This document shows, piece by piece, positions 1 to 9,615 of a DNA stretch of 32,150 bases. The translations under genes and the position numbers were made by a program. Below the pieces are notes generated by a model. The model made no database searches, was not told the origin of the DNA, and saw nothing but the letters and a program-made list of their open reading frames with translations. Origin of the DNA: Ophiothrix spiculata (taxonomy: Eukaryota; Echinodermata; Ophiuroidea; Amphilepidida; Ophiotrichidae); NCBI GenBank assembly GCA_000969725.1, contig JXSR01S033304.1; one strand, 5' to 3'. Numbering within the stretch: the stretch's first letter is position 1; each line of letters starts with the position of its first letter.

Positions 1-204
1 TGTAACTTGGCTAGAAATAAGCAGTAAATACAAAGAAACTGAGAATGATATATTTTCAAGACAAACATTGGGCTTAAGAAACTCTTTTATGAGACCATCC
101 TAGAAACGGGACATAGGCTATAATTAGTTTATTATAGTTGGGATTTTAATTCCGGCACGAAGCAGGTACTGTCCAGTACCCATCTTTTTCTTAAAAATTA
201 AAAG
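1..204. other. Unassigned left edge
   Basis: I see no gene or clear repeat here. By position it should correspond to the S module that precedes module T in the other units, but only a weak resemblance is visible (ACAAACATTGGGCTTAA against the sequence near 28,785). It may be the flank of the LINE or its unrecognised 3' part. Confidence 0.3.
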
Positions 205-469
205 GTGGAGAACAATGATTTAACCGTGTGCTTAATACCAAATTTAGTTTCCAATCTGCTCAACAGGATGTCGTGGTCGACAGTGTCGAAGCAGCCGACA
301 TGTCAAGAAGAACCATGAGGACAGCTTTATTGTTATCAAGGGAACGCAGAAGGTCATTTTTAACCTTAGGGAGGGCAGTTTTTGTGCTATGATGACGTTT
401 ATACGAAGACTGAAGAGGCTCACCAAGATTATTGCTGTCCACATGGTTCATAACTTGACATGACGCTGC
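205..469 (-). pseudogene. LINE reverse transcriptase fragment, frameshifted
   Basis: After the TAG at about 467-469 the same frame continues with typical RT sequence: HHSTKTALPKVKNDLLRSLD is the conserved block before the catalytic core, followed by VLLDMSAA. The frame then shifts by one base near 288-292. In the new frame come FDTVDHDILL-type residues, which is the first catalytic-aspartate motif of reverse transcriptases. It decays within a further 20 or so codons, and a stop appears close to 192-195. The YADD-box and the rest of the enzyme are missing. Confidence 0.75.
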
Positions 470-1480
470 CTATTCAATAACTTTAGAAAGAAAAGGTAAG
501 TTGGCTATAGGTCTATAGTTTTTAAGAGAGTTTCTGTCGGCATTGCTCTTCTTGATGATAGGTGTAATGATGGAGTCCTTAAGAGAAGATGGAAAGGTAC
601 CACTTGATAAAGATGCATTAACGATCTTAGTGATAATTGGAACCAGTGTGTCAAGGTTCTTCTTTAGAAGCCAAGAAGGGATTGTGTCCAATGAACAAGA
701 TTTACTAGGAAGTTTTCTAATAATTTCATCAACATCGTCACATTCAAGCTGCTTAAAGTCAGACAAAACATGTTCAGATACAGTATCAAATTGACATGGA
801 GTAGCTATGGCAGAGGATGTTTTAGAACTAACGTCATTACGTATATCGTCCACTTTTTCAATAAAAAAGGTCAGGAACTGATTGGCAAGATCATGCTTGG
901 AGTCATAGTCAGGTAAAATCCTTGGTGGCTTGTTTAAAAGACCATTGATGGTACGATACATTTCTTTTGAGTTGGAAGAGATGCATTTGTCAGTGAAATA
1001 ACTGATCTTTGACTCCGTAATGATCTTGCCAACAAGTTCCTTCTGCAGTTTAAATTGTTCATAGTCGTGTTCAGATCTACTCTTCTTCCATTTGCGTTCC
1101 AGTCTGCGCCTTTCACGCCTGGCATTGTGGATAACATCATTGTACCATGGGAGCCTATGCTTGATGGTAGTCGTCTTAGTGATGAGAGGGCAAACTACAT
1201 TTAAGGCAGAAGATGTTATGGCATTATAAGATTTGACAAGAACATCAGGATTCTCGCAATCAGGAAAAGAGTCAATATTGGCACTTAACAAGTCACGGAA
1301 TTTCTGGTGATCAATTTTGCCATATTCGCGGAAGGTTTTGGTGACGGTAATTGGCTTGGGTTTAGTACATCGAAGAGAACACTTGATAAGATAGTGATAA
1401 TCAATAAGTCCAGCAATAGTAAGGGTGTATGGATCAACTTGAACATCATGTACAAGATCATCATCAGCCCTACCTATCAC
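470..1480 (-). pseudogene. LINE ORF2 fragment: endonuclease end, linker and start of reverse transcriptase
   Basis: This is the longest open frame in the window (336 codons). Residues 1-60 match the end of a LINE endonuclease, with a degenerate version of the usual terminal region. Residues 100-200 are the basic linker with LPWYND and the segment LERKWKKSRS. The last 40 residues hold the first reverse-transcriptase motif, including LKNYRPIANLPFLSKVIE. The upstream frame continues beyond residue 1 after a frameshift near 1583-1590, so the methionine given is not a real start. An in-frame TAG follows directly at the C-terminal end, and the same frame then resumes with further RT sequence. It is the remnant of an enzyme that nicked target DNA and reverse-transcribed the LINE RNA. 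It cannot be active here. Confidence 0.87.
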
Positions 1481-1665
1481 AAGATCAAGGATGTGACCCG
1501 CTGTATGTGTGTTCTCTCCAACATGCTGTTCAAGTCCGATACTGTCGAGAGATGCGCAAAACTTCTTTGTGTCACTTTTGTCACTGCAGGTTAAAATCCC
1601 CGATTATTATAATGCAGTTCTGCGGATCGCAAATTTTATCTAAAAAAGTCTCAAATTCTATTCAA
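1480..1665 (-). pseudogene. LINE endonuclease fragment with GDFN motif
   Basis: On the minus strand the stretch from about 1655 down to 1588 encodes FETFLDKICDPQNC followed by IIIIGDFNLQ. GDFN is the conserved catalytic-site motif of apurinic-type LINE endonucleases. A stop follows at once; in another frame the protein picks up with SDTKKFCASLDSIGLEQHVG and then HILDLVIGRADD, which is the usual next block. The frameshift at 1583-1590 separates it from the longer open frame. Everything N-terminal to this is absent, so the copy is 5'-truncated inside the endonuclease. Confidence 0.72.
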
Positions 1666-2420
1666 ATGCATGCATTTCAATTTCAATTCGAATAACAATA
1701 AGGAACAAAGTTAAATTAAACAATAAACGTGTAGTGTATAATTCAACACCCTTATTTCGGCCACCAGTTTAACTTTAAGACCACGTGAGATCAAGATGAT
1801 CAATTGACAATATCCTTTATTTTGCGATGCTACTAGATATTTAACTAAAACGCTCACTTATTGTTGCCTAAACGTTATATTACGCTTTTAAGCCAGATAC
1901 TTTAAGGTTGTATCTTTATATATAATTTAAAAACAAAATATTGTTACACATCAATAGATACTTTTACCCAAGCCTTACCAATCACAGCTAACAGATCAGC
2001 CTTATATTGTCAACTGCATAGATTTTAACTTTTTAATTCCTTAGCATACTACAAAAGAGACATTGATATATCTTAGGCACAGCGCGTTTTAAAATGTGCT
2101 CGGGATTCACTAATTGTGTTGCCTTTTAAGTGAGATCGCATCGAATTAAACTAAATGTGCAATATCAAAAGTTAAAAAATAAAAAAACACTTGTGTATTA
2201 AAGTCAGTCACCTAAAAGAGTTACAACTTATGCTAGCTTTGGTGGTAAGCCTTCATTAAAAACATTAGCGCAAGGAGAAATCTGAATTTTCATATCAGCA
2301 AAAATAGTTATTGAAATATTTGTTGAAAACTATTTAATTTCTTGCTAATATGAAAAAAGAGCGCAGTTGCTAGATCTTTGATAAAGACATTGTCAGGGCC
2401 TGTTTTGTATTAATGTCGAC
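1663..2420. repeat. S-T-R cassette, copy 1 (T-R only)
   Basis: It holds module T (CGGCCACCAGTTTAACTTTA, then a GATGCTACTAGATATTTA block and a TTATATTACGCTTTTAAGCC block) and module R (GTGCTCGGGATTCACT near 2095). It is closest to 10,899-11,606. The S part is missing because the LINE lies at the boundary. Confidence 0.8.
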
Positions 2421-3336
2421 TCATGATAAATTAGTATAAGATCTTTGAATACTAAAGGAACGAAAACACGCCATGCAAAGCGGAAAATAGGTTAAAAATC
2501 TTAATTGTTTTCAATATATCTCTCTGTATTTTTTTTTTGATGTACATGTATTGCGTTTGTTTCTTTATCAGTTACAAATACAAACCAGTGATTATCATGT
2601 TATTCAAGATTAAATAATGTTACAAATAGTTACATGTATGTGTCTTTCAGCTTTACAATCTAATTTATTATTTACATATTACTAACTTATATTCAGTAAA
2701 AAATTTGAAAACAAATACGGTTCTTTAAAGAATATGATTGCCCTTTCGTGGTGAATAGTTTGTACATTTATACAAGTTTGTAAATACCGGTTTTTACCCT
2801 TAAGAGTACAAAACCGGTTATTTCCCCTCGTGATTCCATCATCGTTAGAATATTATGTAAATTATCACTAGACTTCTAGAATATGCACCTTATATTTTAT
2901 GTAATAACTTAGTGGCCAGTCATATCTATAGCTCAACTAAAGTCAGTATTGTGGTCAATATTTGGCCTATGGGATAATATTTTGTTTTTTTATGAACACC
3001 GCTTTGTACTCATAAGACATTGGACATTGTATTTTCCCTCCGGACTCCATTATTTTGAGTATCATATGAAGTAACACTAGACTTATGGAATATGTTACCT
3101 TATATTTTAATTTCTTTACCTAATGGTCAATCGTGACTTCGACCAGTTCATTTCAGGTTGATCCATAGAATGTGGTTTCAAATGTAACTCTTTTTAATGT
3201 CTTCCACGCATGCACGTAAGCCTTTTCTAATACGCCGTTTCAGAAAAAAGGGGGGTGGTTTCCACCATTACATCCAAGTGAACTTGAAATTGTTTTACCA
3301 AATTGTGGGTTTTCTCTTTCCATTGATAGAGTCATT
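2421..3336. other. Non-coding stretch with a local tandem duplication
   Basis: No gene is visible. Two diverged copies of about 105 bp sit at 2820-2925 and 3030-3137. Both have CACTAGACTT followed by a GAATATG block, then CACCTTATATTTTATG or TACCTTATATTTTAATT, and then a TGGCCAGTC or TGGTCAATC end. This part of unit 1 has no counterpart in unit 2. Confidence 0.6.
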
Positions 3337-4148
3337 GTTACGCCGAAATCGCGTGATGGCCGAGATCACGTGATTTCGACAAACGCTTGCCGAGATCCCG
3401 TGATGACGGCATAACGTATGCCGAAATCACGTGATTTCGGCAAAATTTGTCTGCCGAGATCACGTGATTTCGGTAGGCATTTTTTACCGAAATCACGTGA
3501 TTTCGACAAAATATTGCTTTTCCATCGTGTACTTACTGTTTTAGTACAAAGGCGCATGCGTTTAACCAGCCTGCATTCAGAAAATTGTGAAATCATATTT
3601 GTTTATTTTGCTATGACGTATGATATGCTATGATCACGGCTGTTCGGCATCAAAGTTTGGAGCGATCATGCATTTACGGCATCAAGACTGCCGAATTCGC
3701 GATACCATTCATGCCATAACGTATTCTATTAATATTCATGAGCATATTTTGATATTGCCGAAAACCCGTGATCGTGATGGCCGGCGATCGGAGCTAATTC
3801 AACAATGCAACAACATGATTTGACAATCTGTATCTGTATCTGTATTCGGTAGTCGGCAGGGTAGATTATCTATCTACATTTCACCAACTTTGACGAGCGT
3901 AAACCAATTTCTAATACATATGCTGATTTAACGTCCATCCTATCAGATTCGAGGCCCCGAGATACTTGACGATAGATGACAGATTTTTATTGTTGGGCTT
4001 TTTGTTACCACAATTGTTACAAGCTGGATATAGCGCACGAATTGTTCGATATAAAACCGGAAATTGGTGATTCACCGATATCACGCGATTTCGGCATCCG
4101 CTCTGCCGAAATCGCGAGATGACATATATCATGCGATTTCGGCATAAC
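3337..4148. mobile_element. Candidate 0.8 kb MITE or foldback element with palindromic subrepeats
   Basis: The two ends are inverted copies: 3337-3357 and 4128-4148 match at 19 of 21 positions when one is reverse-complemented, with core GCCGAAATCGC. Inside the left end lie several CCGAAATCACGTGATTTCGG-type palindromes, and the right end has three related, more degenerate copies (4075-4096, 4105-4123, 4126-4145). The middle (3600-3800) contains scattered halves such as GCCGAATTCGCGA and CCGTGATCGTGATGGCCGGC. Unit 2 lacks this whole region, so there is no empty site and I cannot define a target-site duplication. It could instead be a cluster of short palindromic repeats without being a transposon. 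The small open frames that run through it exist because the palindromes repeat. Confidence 0.55.
3350..3505. repeat. Array of CACGTG-centred palindromes
   Basis: Four CACGTG cores lie at 3367, 3428, 3461 and 3494, with related CGCGTG and CCCGTG cores at 3350 and 3397. The last three CACGTG cores are exactly 33 bp apart. The 24 bases at 3419-3442 form a perfect palindrome centred on CACGTG. CACGTG is the classic E-box bound by Myc/Max, USF and CLOCK-type bHLH proteins, but that it works so here is inference. Confidence 0.8.
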
Positions 4149-4193
4149 ATCATAAATCACGAGAACAGGGTTAGGCTAAGCGTTTCATAATTA

Positions 4194-4201
4194 TGACGTC
4201 A
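4194..4201. promoter_or_regulatory. TGACGTCA (CRE-like) palindrome
   Basis: This is a full CREB/ATF consensus octamer just outside the 0.8 kb palindromic element. A single 8-mer is weak evidence for function. Confidence 0.2.
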
Positions 4202-4359
4202 TATAGGACTTTTTTCCTTAATCTTAATTGCAGCAAACATCTTTGCCACTGTATGTTATCATTATATTCCCATAAAATGTTCGTCACAAAGTAGCAAATG
4301 ATACTAGCGTTTTTTAATAATATTTTCAGCACTAAATCTAATACCTATATATTACGCTG

Positions 4360-5135
4360 ATGACATTTTATGTCACATCTGCTTTTACACTTGCTTGAAA
4401 ATGTCAATTCTAATCGATTTAAGATACGAAACACTTTCGTCAAGTTGCAACTGGAATTCAAGATCACATTCTGGTATTTAAAAGGCAATTTTAATGGCAC
4501 ATAAGTTATAATAGATTGTTCCTTTTTATTTACATCACTGCTTTATTGCCGAGGGTTAATGTTCCTATCTTGAAAGCATCTTAAGGCCATAACAGGAATA
4601 TGCAATAGTAAACTTTCTTTCATTAGATGCAGTCGTCGTTATGTTTATAAACAGTTCTCTATGTACAGACAGATTTAAAACATGTTTATTACCTACCATT
4701 GATGTTAAATCTGATAAATGTGTGAATGTGAGCAGATTTACATCGCAAAATATATAAGCATATCAAAGATTAAGCCAGAGGCTACACTGCGACGCGAATT
4801 GAATAATTAAAGACTATCTCTAAGAATCGTATTTTCAAAAGGTACTATAAATATAAGAACAGTTATGTATATCAGTACAACAACAAGAATAAATAACAAG
4901 TTGGTATTACAACATGATCTAAGTTTTATTTCCGTGGGTGTTACTGCAAGTCTCATGTATAATGCATCTGTAACAGGTAGATGTTGTTTTTGTAGTTGGT
5001 CTTGTTTACTTTAACGAAATTTGTCACGTTTTTTCCTCAAATCTCATGTGTAAGAGATGGATGCAAACATGAATAGATACATGCACCGTGAAGAAGAACA
5101 TGCAGTAAAAAGCATAGTATTATATTGGTGCTTTT
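4360..5135. repeat. Modules M and P, unit 1
   Basis: M has CATTTTATGTCACATCTGC, then AAGATCACATTCTGGTATTT and a TTTAAAAGGCAATTTTAATG block. P has ATATCAAAGATTAAGCCAGA, AAGGTACTATAAATATAAGA and TACTGCAAGTCTCATGTAT. The unit 2 copy is very similar. No open frame is shared across all copies. Confidence 0.8.
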
Positions 5136-5139
5136 TTAA

Positions 5140-5663
5140 ACCTCGTCCACCTAAGGTGTGGTTGTTTTATACCATGTTATAGGACAGTGTATCCTCTTTC
5201 TATTGATTCCAAAATCATGAAATTTGGTCAAGGCGTTACGTAATTATGAAGTCATAAAGTATTTTAGGTGTGAAAATTTCGCCGAAATCTGATTTTCGGC
5301 GAAAATTGAAAAGTTCTAAATATCGGGTTTTCGTCGGGATTTTTGAATGAATGAATAAAGGAAATGGTAGTTCTAACATGTTCTGTAAGTTAAAGCATGT
5401 TAGCATGCACATATTTTTCAAAATGGCGATTTTTTACATGGGGGTGGGTGGGTTACCATCCCCCTCCCTACCTACGGACTTTGACGGCTCACCCTTCCCC
5501 CACCTAAGGTGATACCCCCGATTTTTGTTCATCAAAACGACCGCAAAAAAAGTAAAACAATTACTTAAATGCCCGGGGTAACTTCGTTTTGTGTTTTGGA
5601 GCATCGGCGACGATCTGTTAGGGTGTGGGTAAACCCCCCCCCCCCCCTCTAGGTTGACGAGGG
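5140..5663. mobile_element. piggyBac-type MITE with TTAA target duplication
   Basis: Unit 2 provides the empty site: TTTAAACTATCCGTTTGG at 12,684, a single TTAA. In unit 1 the same sequence is split by 524 bp with TTAA on both sides (5136-5139 and 5664-5667). The ends are inverted: left ACCTCGTCCACCTAAGG, right (reverse-complemented) CCCTCGTCAACCTAGAG. A TTAA duplication with ends starting in CCT is typical of piggyBac-mobilised elements. It has no coding capacity. Inside are an 11-bp-arm hairpin (5277-5287 with 5294-5304) and a run of 14 C (5634-5647). The 61-codon frame at 5236-5421 lies wholly in this element and matches nothing I recognise. Confidence 0.85.
5277..5304. other. Perfect 11-bp-arm hairpin inside the TTAA MITE
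   Basis: TTTCGCCGAAA at 5277-5287 and TTTCGGCGAAA at 5294-5304 pair perfectly across a 6-base loop. Each arm is itself partly palindromic. Confidence 0.75.
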
Positions 5664-5667
5664 TTAA

Positions 5668-7015
5668 ACTCTCCGTTTGGTTGTGTATGTAGGGGATGTT
5701 TGGGTATTGGTACTATTAATTATTATTGGGTGTGTGTTCTTATAAAATGGGTATTTAATCATCTTCTATTAATCTATATTTTACATGTATATACATTCAA
5801 TTCATCAAGTACTGCATTTCATTGTTTTGTCTGGCTTTAAGAAAGACTACTGAGAGTAATAAATCAAGAAAAATTGTGAGAAAGTAAAAAATGTATTCAT
5901 CTGAACATTTATTACGTTCTCAATTTTTGTTCACTACCTGGATGAATGACAACCTTGATAAAAATGTTGCAGTTTCAAATTGATATCACCGCACCACATG
6001 AATGTACCATATCACAAGTGGATTATGCTTGCATCACTTAAGATACGGCAATCAGTCAAGCTCACATTTGCTGAGTCGACAGTTACTAGATAGATTCTTT
6101 CCGAAATTGCCTATAATGTTATAGAAATAAGCCTGTGAGTAGGCAAATATGCTGTCTAATGTGTTTCCAACTCATGAAATGTGAAATCATCAATCATTCG
6201 ATTTTATGGGAACAGACATGATCTGAGTATCTAGCAGAAATAAGAACGAAATTATTTTGAGCATGTTGAGTTTTCCTCTTCATAATCTTAGAAAATGCAA
6301 CTATGCTAAATGTAACCAATTAACAATGTATATATTTTGGGTTAAAACTACATATTATTATTATTATAACGTTGTTATAATATAAATAAAAAAAATTTAT
6401 TTTCAGATATGCGGATATTTAACATAAAGTATCTTTTTTTTTCATTAAAGAAACTTAAGGATATATTGGGATCACTATTGTCCTGCTTTGTGATATAATC
6501 CACATTGAATTATGATATTTAGAGCTTCAGACAAATTATAAACAAACAAAATGCTGTATACTTTGTATACGGATAAGTCAATCCGGGGAGTAAATTCGCT
6601 AATCGACGGTAAGCATCAATCTGCTTAGGTTAAACCTTAAAATGCATTCGTATTTCAAGTAAGATCTTTGAAAAGAAATATCATTTTGAATATATCTGAC
6701 CAAAATCTCACCATTTTTTGTTTTGGTAATTACCATTTCATTCATCAACTGCTTTAAAAAACTAAATAGAAACGTCAGAAAAGAAACGATATGCTTAAAG
6801 CTAGTCGAAACAAGCCGAGAAAATATTATCAATACATGCCAAAGGCAAGCTAATTGTATTAAACCAGATGCTAAGATAAGATCACCCTTTCATACTTCAA
6901 GTAAAGATACACGTGTGTAGTGTAAACATAGCAATATGCAATATTTTAAATGCTAATCGCTTAGTTTAATCGTAATATCAAAATCTATTGGTACTAGGCG
7001 GTTTTCTTTGTGGGT
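5668..7015. other. Non-coding part of unit 1, shared with unit 2
   Basis: No gene is visible. Conserved blocks include GTTGTGTATGTAGGGGATGT (5681; 12,701), AATTGATATCACCGCACCAC (5978; 12,976), ATTGCCTATAATGTTATAG (6105; 13,111) and the N module at 6600-6915. Unit 2 has about 300 bp extra around 13,260-13,620. The overlapping short open frames here are not kept between copies. Confidence 0.65.
6600..6960. repeat. Module N, unit 1
   Basis: It carries CGACGGTAAGCATCAATCTG, TTTGGTAATTACCATTTCAT and CATGCCAAAGGCAAGCTAAT, and ends at AATCGCTTAGTTTAATCG. Confidence 0.75.
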
Positions 7016-7023
7016 TGCTTACA

Positions 7024-7096
7024 GTGTAATGTAATGTAATGTAATGTAATGTAATATAATGTAATGTAATGTAATGTATGTAATGCAATGTAATGC
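7024..7096. repeat. TAATG pentanucleotide microsatellite, unit 1
   Basis: About 14 pentamers of GTAAT are present, with a few variants (ATAAT, a TATG slip and GCAAT near the end). It sits at the same place as the longer array in unit 2. The 66-codon minus-strand frame with repeating ITLHY is just its translation. Confidence 0.95.
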
Positions 7097-7099
7097 CTA

Positions 7100-8720
7100 T
7101 TACTTTCCCTTGACAAATGACCAAGTAGCCGGTAGACACCTTAATTGAACTTAAATGCATTTTTGATCCTGCCTTCACTTGAAAGTGATCACGTTAAAAA
7201 AGCCATGACCATTCTTTGAAAGACTGCTTTTATTAAAGCGATGAATGACATTTTATATGACATGATTTGTGGTTGGATTTCTCAACCGAGCCGTAATTGC
7301 AGCTACCTGGCAAAGTTGTAATTTGTTTGCCAAAATGACTTTTAACAGATTCATAACCATTGTACTTACTTTAACTCAAAACACCAACTAAGTTCACATA
7401 AAAAATGATCGAAAATATGAAGTATATATCTATATTTTGAGGACAATCAACAGAAAATATAGGGCTTACTGATCTTTTAACTCGTTTATCTCAGCCGTAC
7501 ATTTTACTCCCTGACAAACTTGTCGCACCATAACTTGACTTCTGTAAATAGAGTAAAATTCATTGAGGTGTCATTTTAATCCTTATAAAATATTCTCTGC
7601 ATAAAGATGACAAGAAGCTGAATTTACGGCTGGTTTGGGATAAACAGTCATATGGAAGTTTCAGAAATATACATTTTACATAAGTATTTAAGAGGTTATT
7701 AAAATATATCCACAACAATATGATACTTTTAGATACACATTTAACTTGATAGTATGTCATTACAAGCCATTCAACCAATCATGCTCTCGGCTGTTTTTGT
7801 AATACAGATATCAAATTACGTACCTTGACTAATAAAAATAACATTTTCAAATGAATGTTTCTGTAAATTGAGTTACATCTATTTAATTTGATACTTGATA
7901 TACTTATAAGTACGAGATATACGAAAACAGAACATGCTTAATCAAATAATCAGCTGTGTAAATTAGATCTTCAATCTGTTATAGCTAAATACTTCTGACG
8001 TTTGTAAACAGGGTGTTATACAGTAATTATAATTCACTACGCATTATTAATTGATCAAATCTTTGGCAAAATTTTAGTAAATTTATTGATTCTATTTGTA
8101 TTAATGGTTTGCTACGTACCTGAAACGCTGAAATATTTATCCATATTATATCAAGGGGTTGCTTCTGTTTTATGCACTGCCATGGACTGTATTTACAGGA
8201 CATAGTTATTGAACATAATGATTGTCATTACTGTTTGTTCGTGAGACATAAATACATTAAAATATTACAACATTAAAAACTACATATCTTATAAGTTTTT
8301 TGATAAATTATTGTTGTTATGCTTCGTTAATTTGAAGAACAATGAATCTTATCGTGTGAAATTACGAGTTAACAAAAACCAAGCAATTTTGCTGCTGGAT
8401 CACATCTTTCAGCACAAACAGCAACGATTTTTTAATTTTTTGTAAACTTGTAAGAATCAATTCATTCGTGTAATATAAGATGTGAAATTAAAGTATGAAT
8501 GCATTTAACGAAACATAATTCATCTAAGATTTCTGATGTACTTTTACGAACAGTAATAAAGGTTCATTCACGTTGTTATTACATAATCATTATTTGTCAC
8601 CAGAAAACAAGGTTTATTTATCAGAAATACAAATTTAGTCTTTCTGATAAATGCTCTTAGGTCGTCTTAATATAAATGATATAGAGTGTTCATACTTATA
8701 ATGTTATCAGTATTATATTT
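7100..8720. repeat. Module Q and neighbouring non-coding sequence, unit 1
   Basis: No gene is visible. 7180-8110 matches 15,130-16,000. Module Q is at 7720-8050 and includes TGTCATTACAAGCCATTCAA, ATGCTCTCGGCTGTTTTTG and ACAGGGTGTTATACAGTAAT. The part from 8110 to 8720 is mostly without a counterpart in unit 2. Confidence 0.7.
8617..8651. other. Perfect 11-bp-arm hairpin
   Basis: TTTATCAGAAA (8617-8627) pairs with TTTCTGATAAA (8641-8651) across a 13-base loop. It lies in a part of unit 1 without a clear counterpart elsewhere. Confidence 0.6.
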
Positions 8721-8900
8721 GGCATTTTGATGCTACGCATTGAGAGGGTTTTTTACTTTTGTTTGGATGCATTTTCCTTGAGACTTCTGACACAGATCTT
8801 TAAAACTATGCCGATTGATACAAATACACAATGTTTGTTTAAATGTAATGATATATTTAATATGTTGCAAAACATTAACGTTAAATTGTCACAATATGAT
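8721..8900. repeat. Module W, unit 1
   Basis: It reads GGCATTTTGATGCTACGCAT, AGATCTTTAAAACTATGCCG, then ATACAAATACACAATGTTTG and AAATGTAATGATATATTTAA. This is the empty form of the site in which unit 2 carries two MITEs. The small frames on both strands are not kept in unit 2. Confidence 0.75.
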
Positions 8901-8929
8901 ATGCAATATGATATTTGATATCTGTATTC

Positions 8930-9151
8930 GTTCATCTCGAATGAGCCGTAAATGTAGCAAACTTTATTTGCATTCTAAGTGAAATAAATGCAAAGGTTAT
9001 TATTCTGCAAACAACTGTCTTGCAGATTCACAATCTTTATACTTGCTTCAGAACTCCTGCAAAATTTAATTTGACTAATATAATCCGAAGTATGTACAAT
9101 TTATACTATTTCTGAGAACAAAGAGGTTGCATTTACGACTGACTAGAGATG
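8930..9151. repeat. Inverted repeat pair around ATTTACGGCT-type words, unit 1
   Basis: CATCTCGAATGAGCCGTAAA at 8933 is an imperfect inverted copy of CATTTACGACTGACTAGAGA at 9129. Unit 2 has the same pair in weaker form (17,309 and 17,458). A second pair with the same core lies at 7282 and 7620 in unit 1, and at 15,237 and 15,578 in unit 2. These could be ends of very old MITEs. Confidence 0.4.
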
Positions 9152-9527
9152 AATGATCGCATTAGGTAGATGCTTGAAATGAACTACTAAGAGAAGGCAT
9201 ACCTCTTCAGTTTACAATAAATTCCCGCTAGCCTAAAATAATAAACAAAAGGAGTTTGCTCAATTTTCATTTGCAGAATAGTAAGAAAAGAGATGAACTG
9301 AAAAACAAAGTCCTGTGTAAAATTTAATATCCTTTTTTTCGGTCTCTAGTTAACTTGAAAGCCAAGGGGGCTTGAGGCAGTCGATAGATAATTTCCGCTA
9401 CCTTGCAATGCTACTATATAGACTTAAAATGCTCACTTAGTGTTTCTTAAACCGTATATCCGCTATTAAATTAGCTTTTTAAAAGTATTATGCTTTTTAT
9501 CATTTGTATAAATAAGAAATATATACT

Positions 9528-9556
9528 ATTATACATTCATTGAATGAATGTATAAT
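9528..9556. other. Perfect palindrome with 14-bp arms, conserved in unit 2
   Basis: ATTATACATTCATT and AATGAATGTATAAT flank a single G. In unit 2 (17,828-17,856) one arm base differs without a compensating change. It lies in module T-R. Confidence 0.65.
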
Positions 9557-9595
9557 ATTGATACTTTCAGTAAGATCTGAGGCTATACAGTTATA

Positions 9596-9615
9596 AGTGG
9601 TCGATATAGACCACT
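9596..9615. other. Short conserved hairpin AGTGGTC/GACCACT
   Basis: Seven-bp arms flank GATATA. The same arms with AATATA between them occur at 17,913-17,932. It lies 40 bases after the larger palindrome in both units. Confidence 0.5.

Larger units (their letters stand above)
205..1665 (-). mobile_element. Decayed non-LTR retrotransposon (LINE), CR1/L2/Jockey-like
   Basis: Read on the minus strand, this stretch carries in order the end of an apurinic-type endonuclease domain, a basic linker, and the start of a reverse transcriptase domain. It is truncated at both ends: the endonuclease begins only just before its GDFN motif, and the reverse transcriptase ends shortly after its first catalytic-aspartate region. 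The frame is broken by two frameshifts and at least one stop. The boundary at 1663-1665 is sharp, because the sequence from 1663 onward is matched by unit 2 from 10,899, while unit 2 has no LINE there. The other end is not resolved; nothing RT-like is visible below about 205. The CR1/L2/Jockey label comes from the motif style only and cannot be narrowed without a search. Confidence 0.85.

Noticed and set aside
3350..3505. CRISPR-like array
   Set aside because: The spacing is regular but the intervals are part of the repeat or similar to each other, and the genome is clearly eukaryotic.
3366..3633. Overlapping frames on both strands with repeating PKSRDFG
   Set aside because: The palindromic CCGAAATCACGTGATTTCGG repeats yield the same peptide on both strands, so this is a repeat effect and not a protein.
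4900..5010. Open minus-strand stretch through module P
   Set aside because: The copies in units 3 and 4 have stops and length changes that break it, so coding is not supported.
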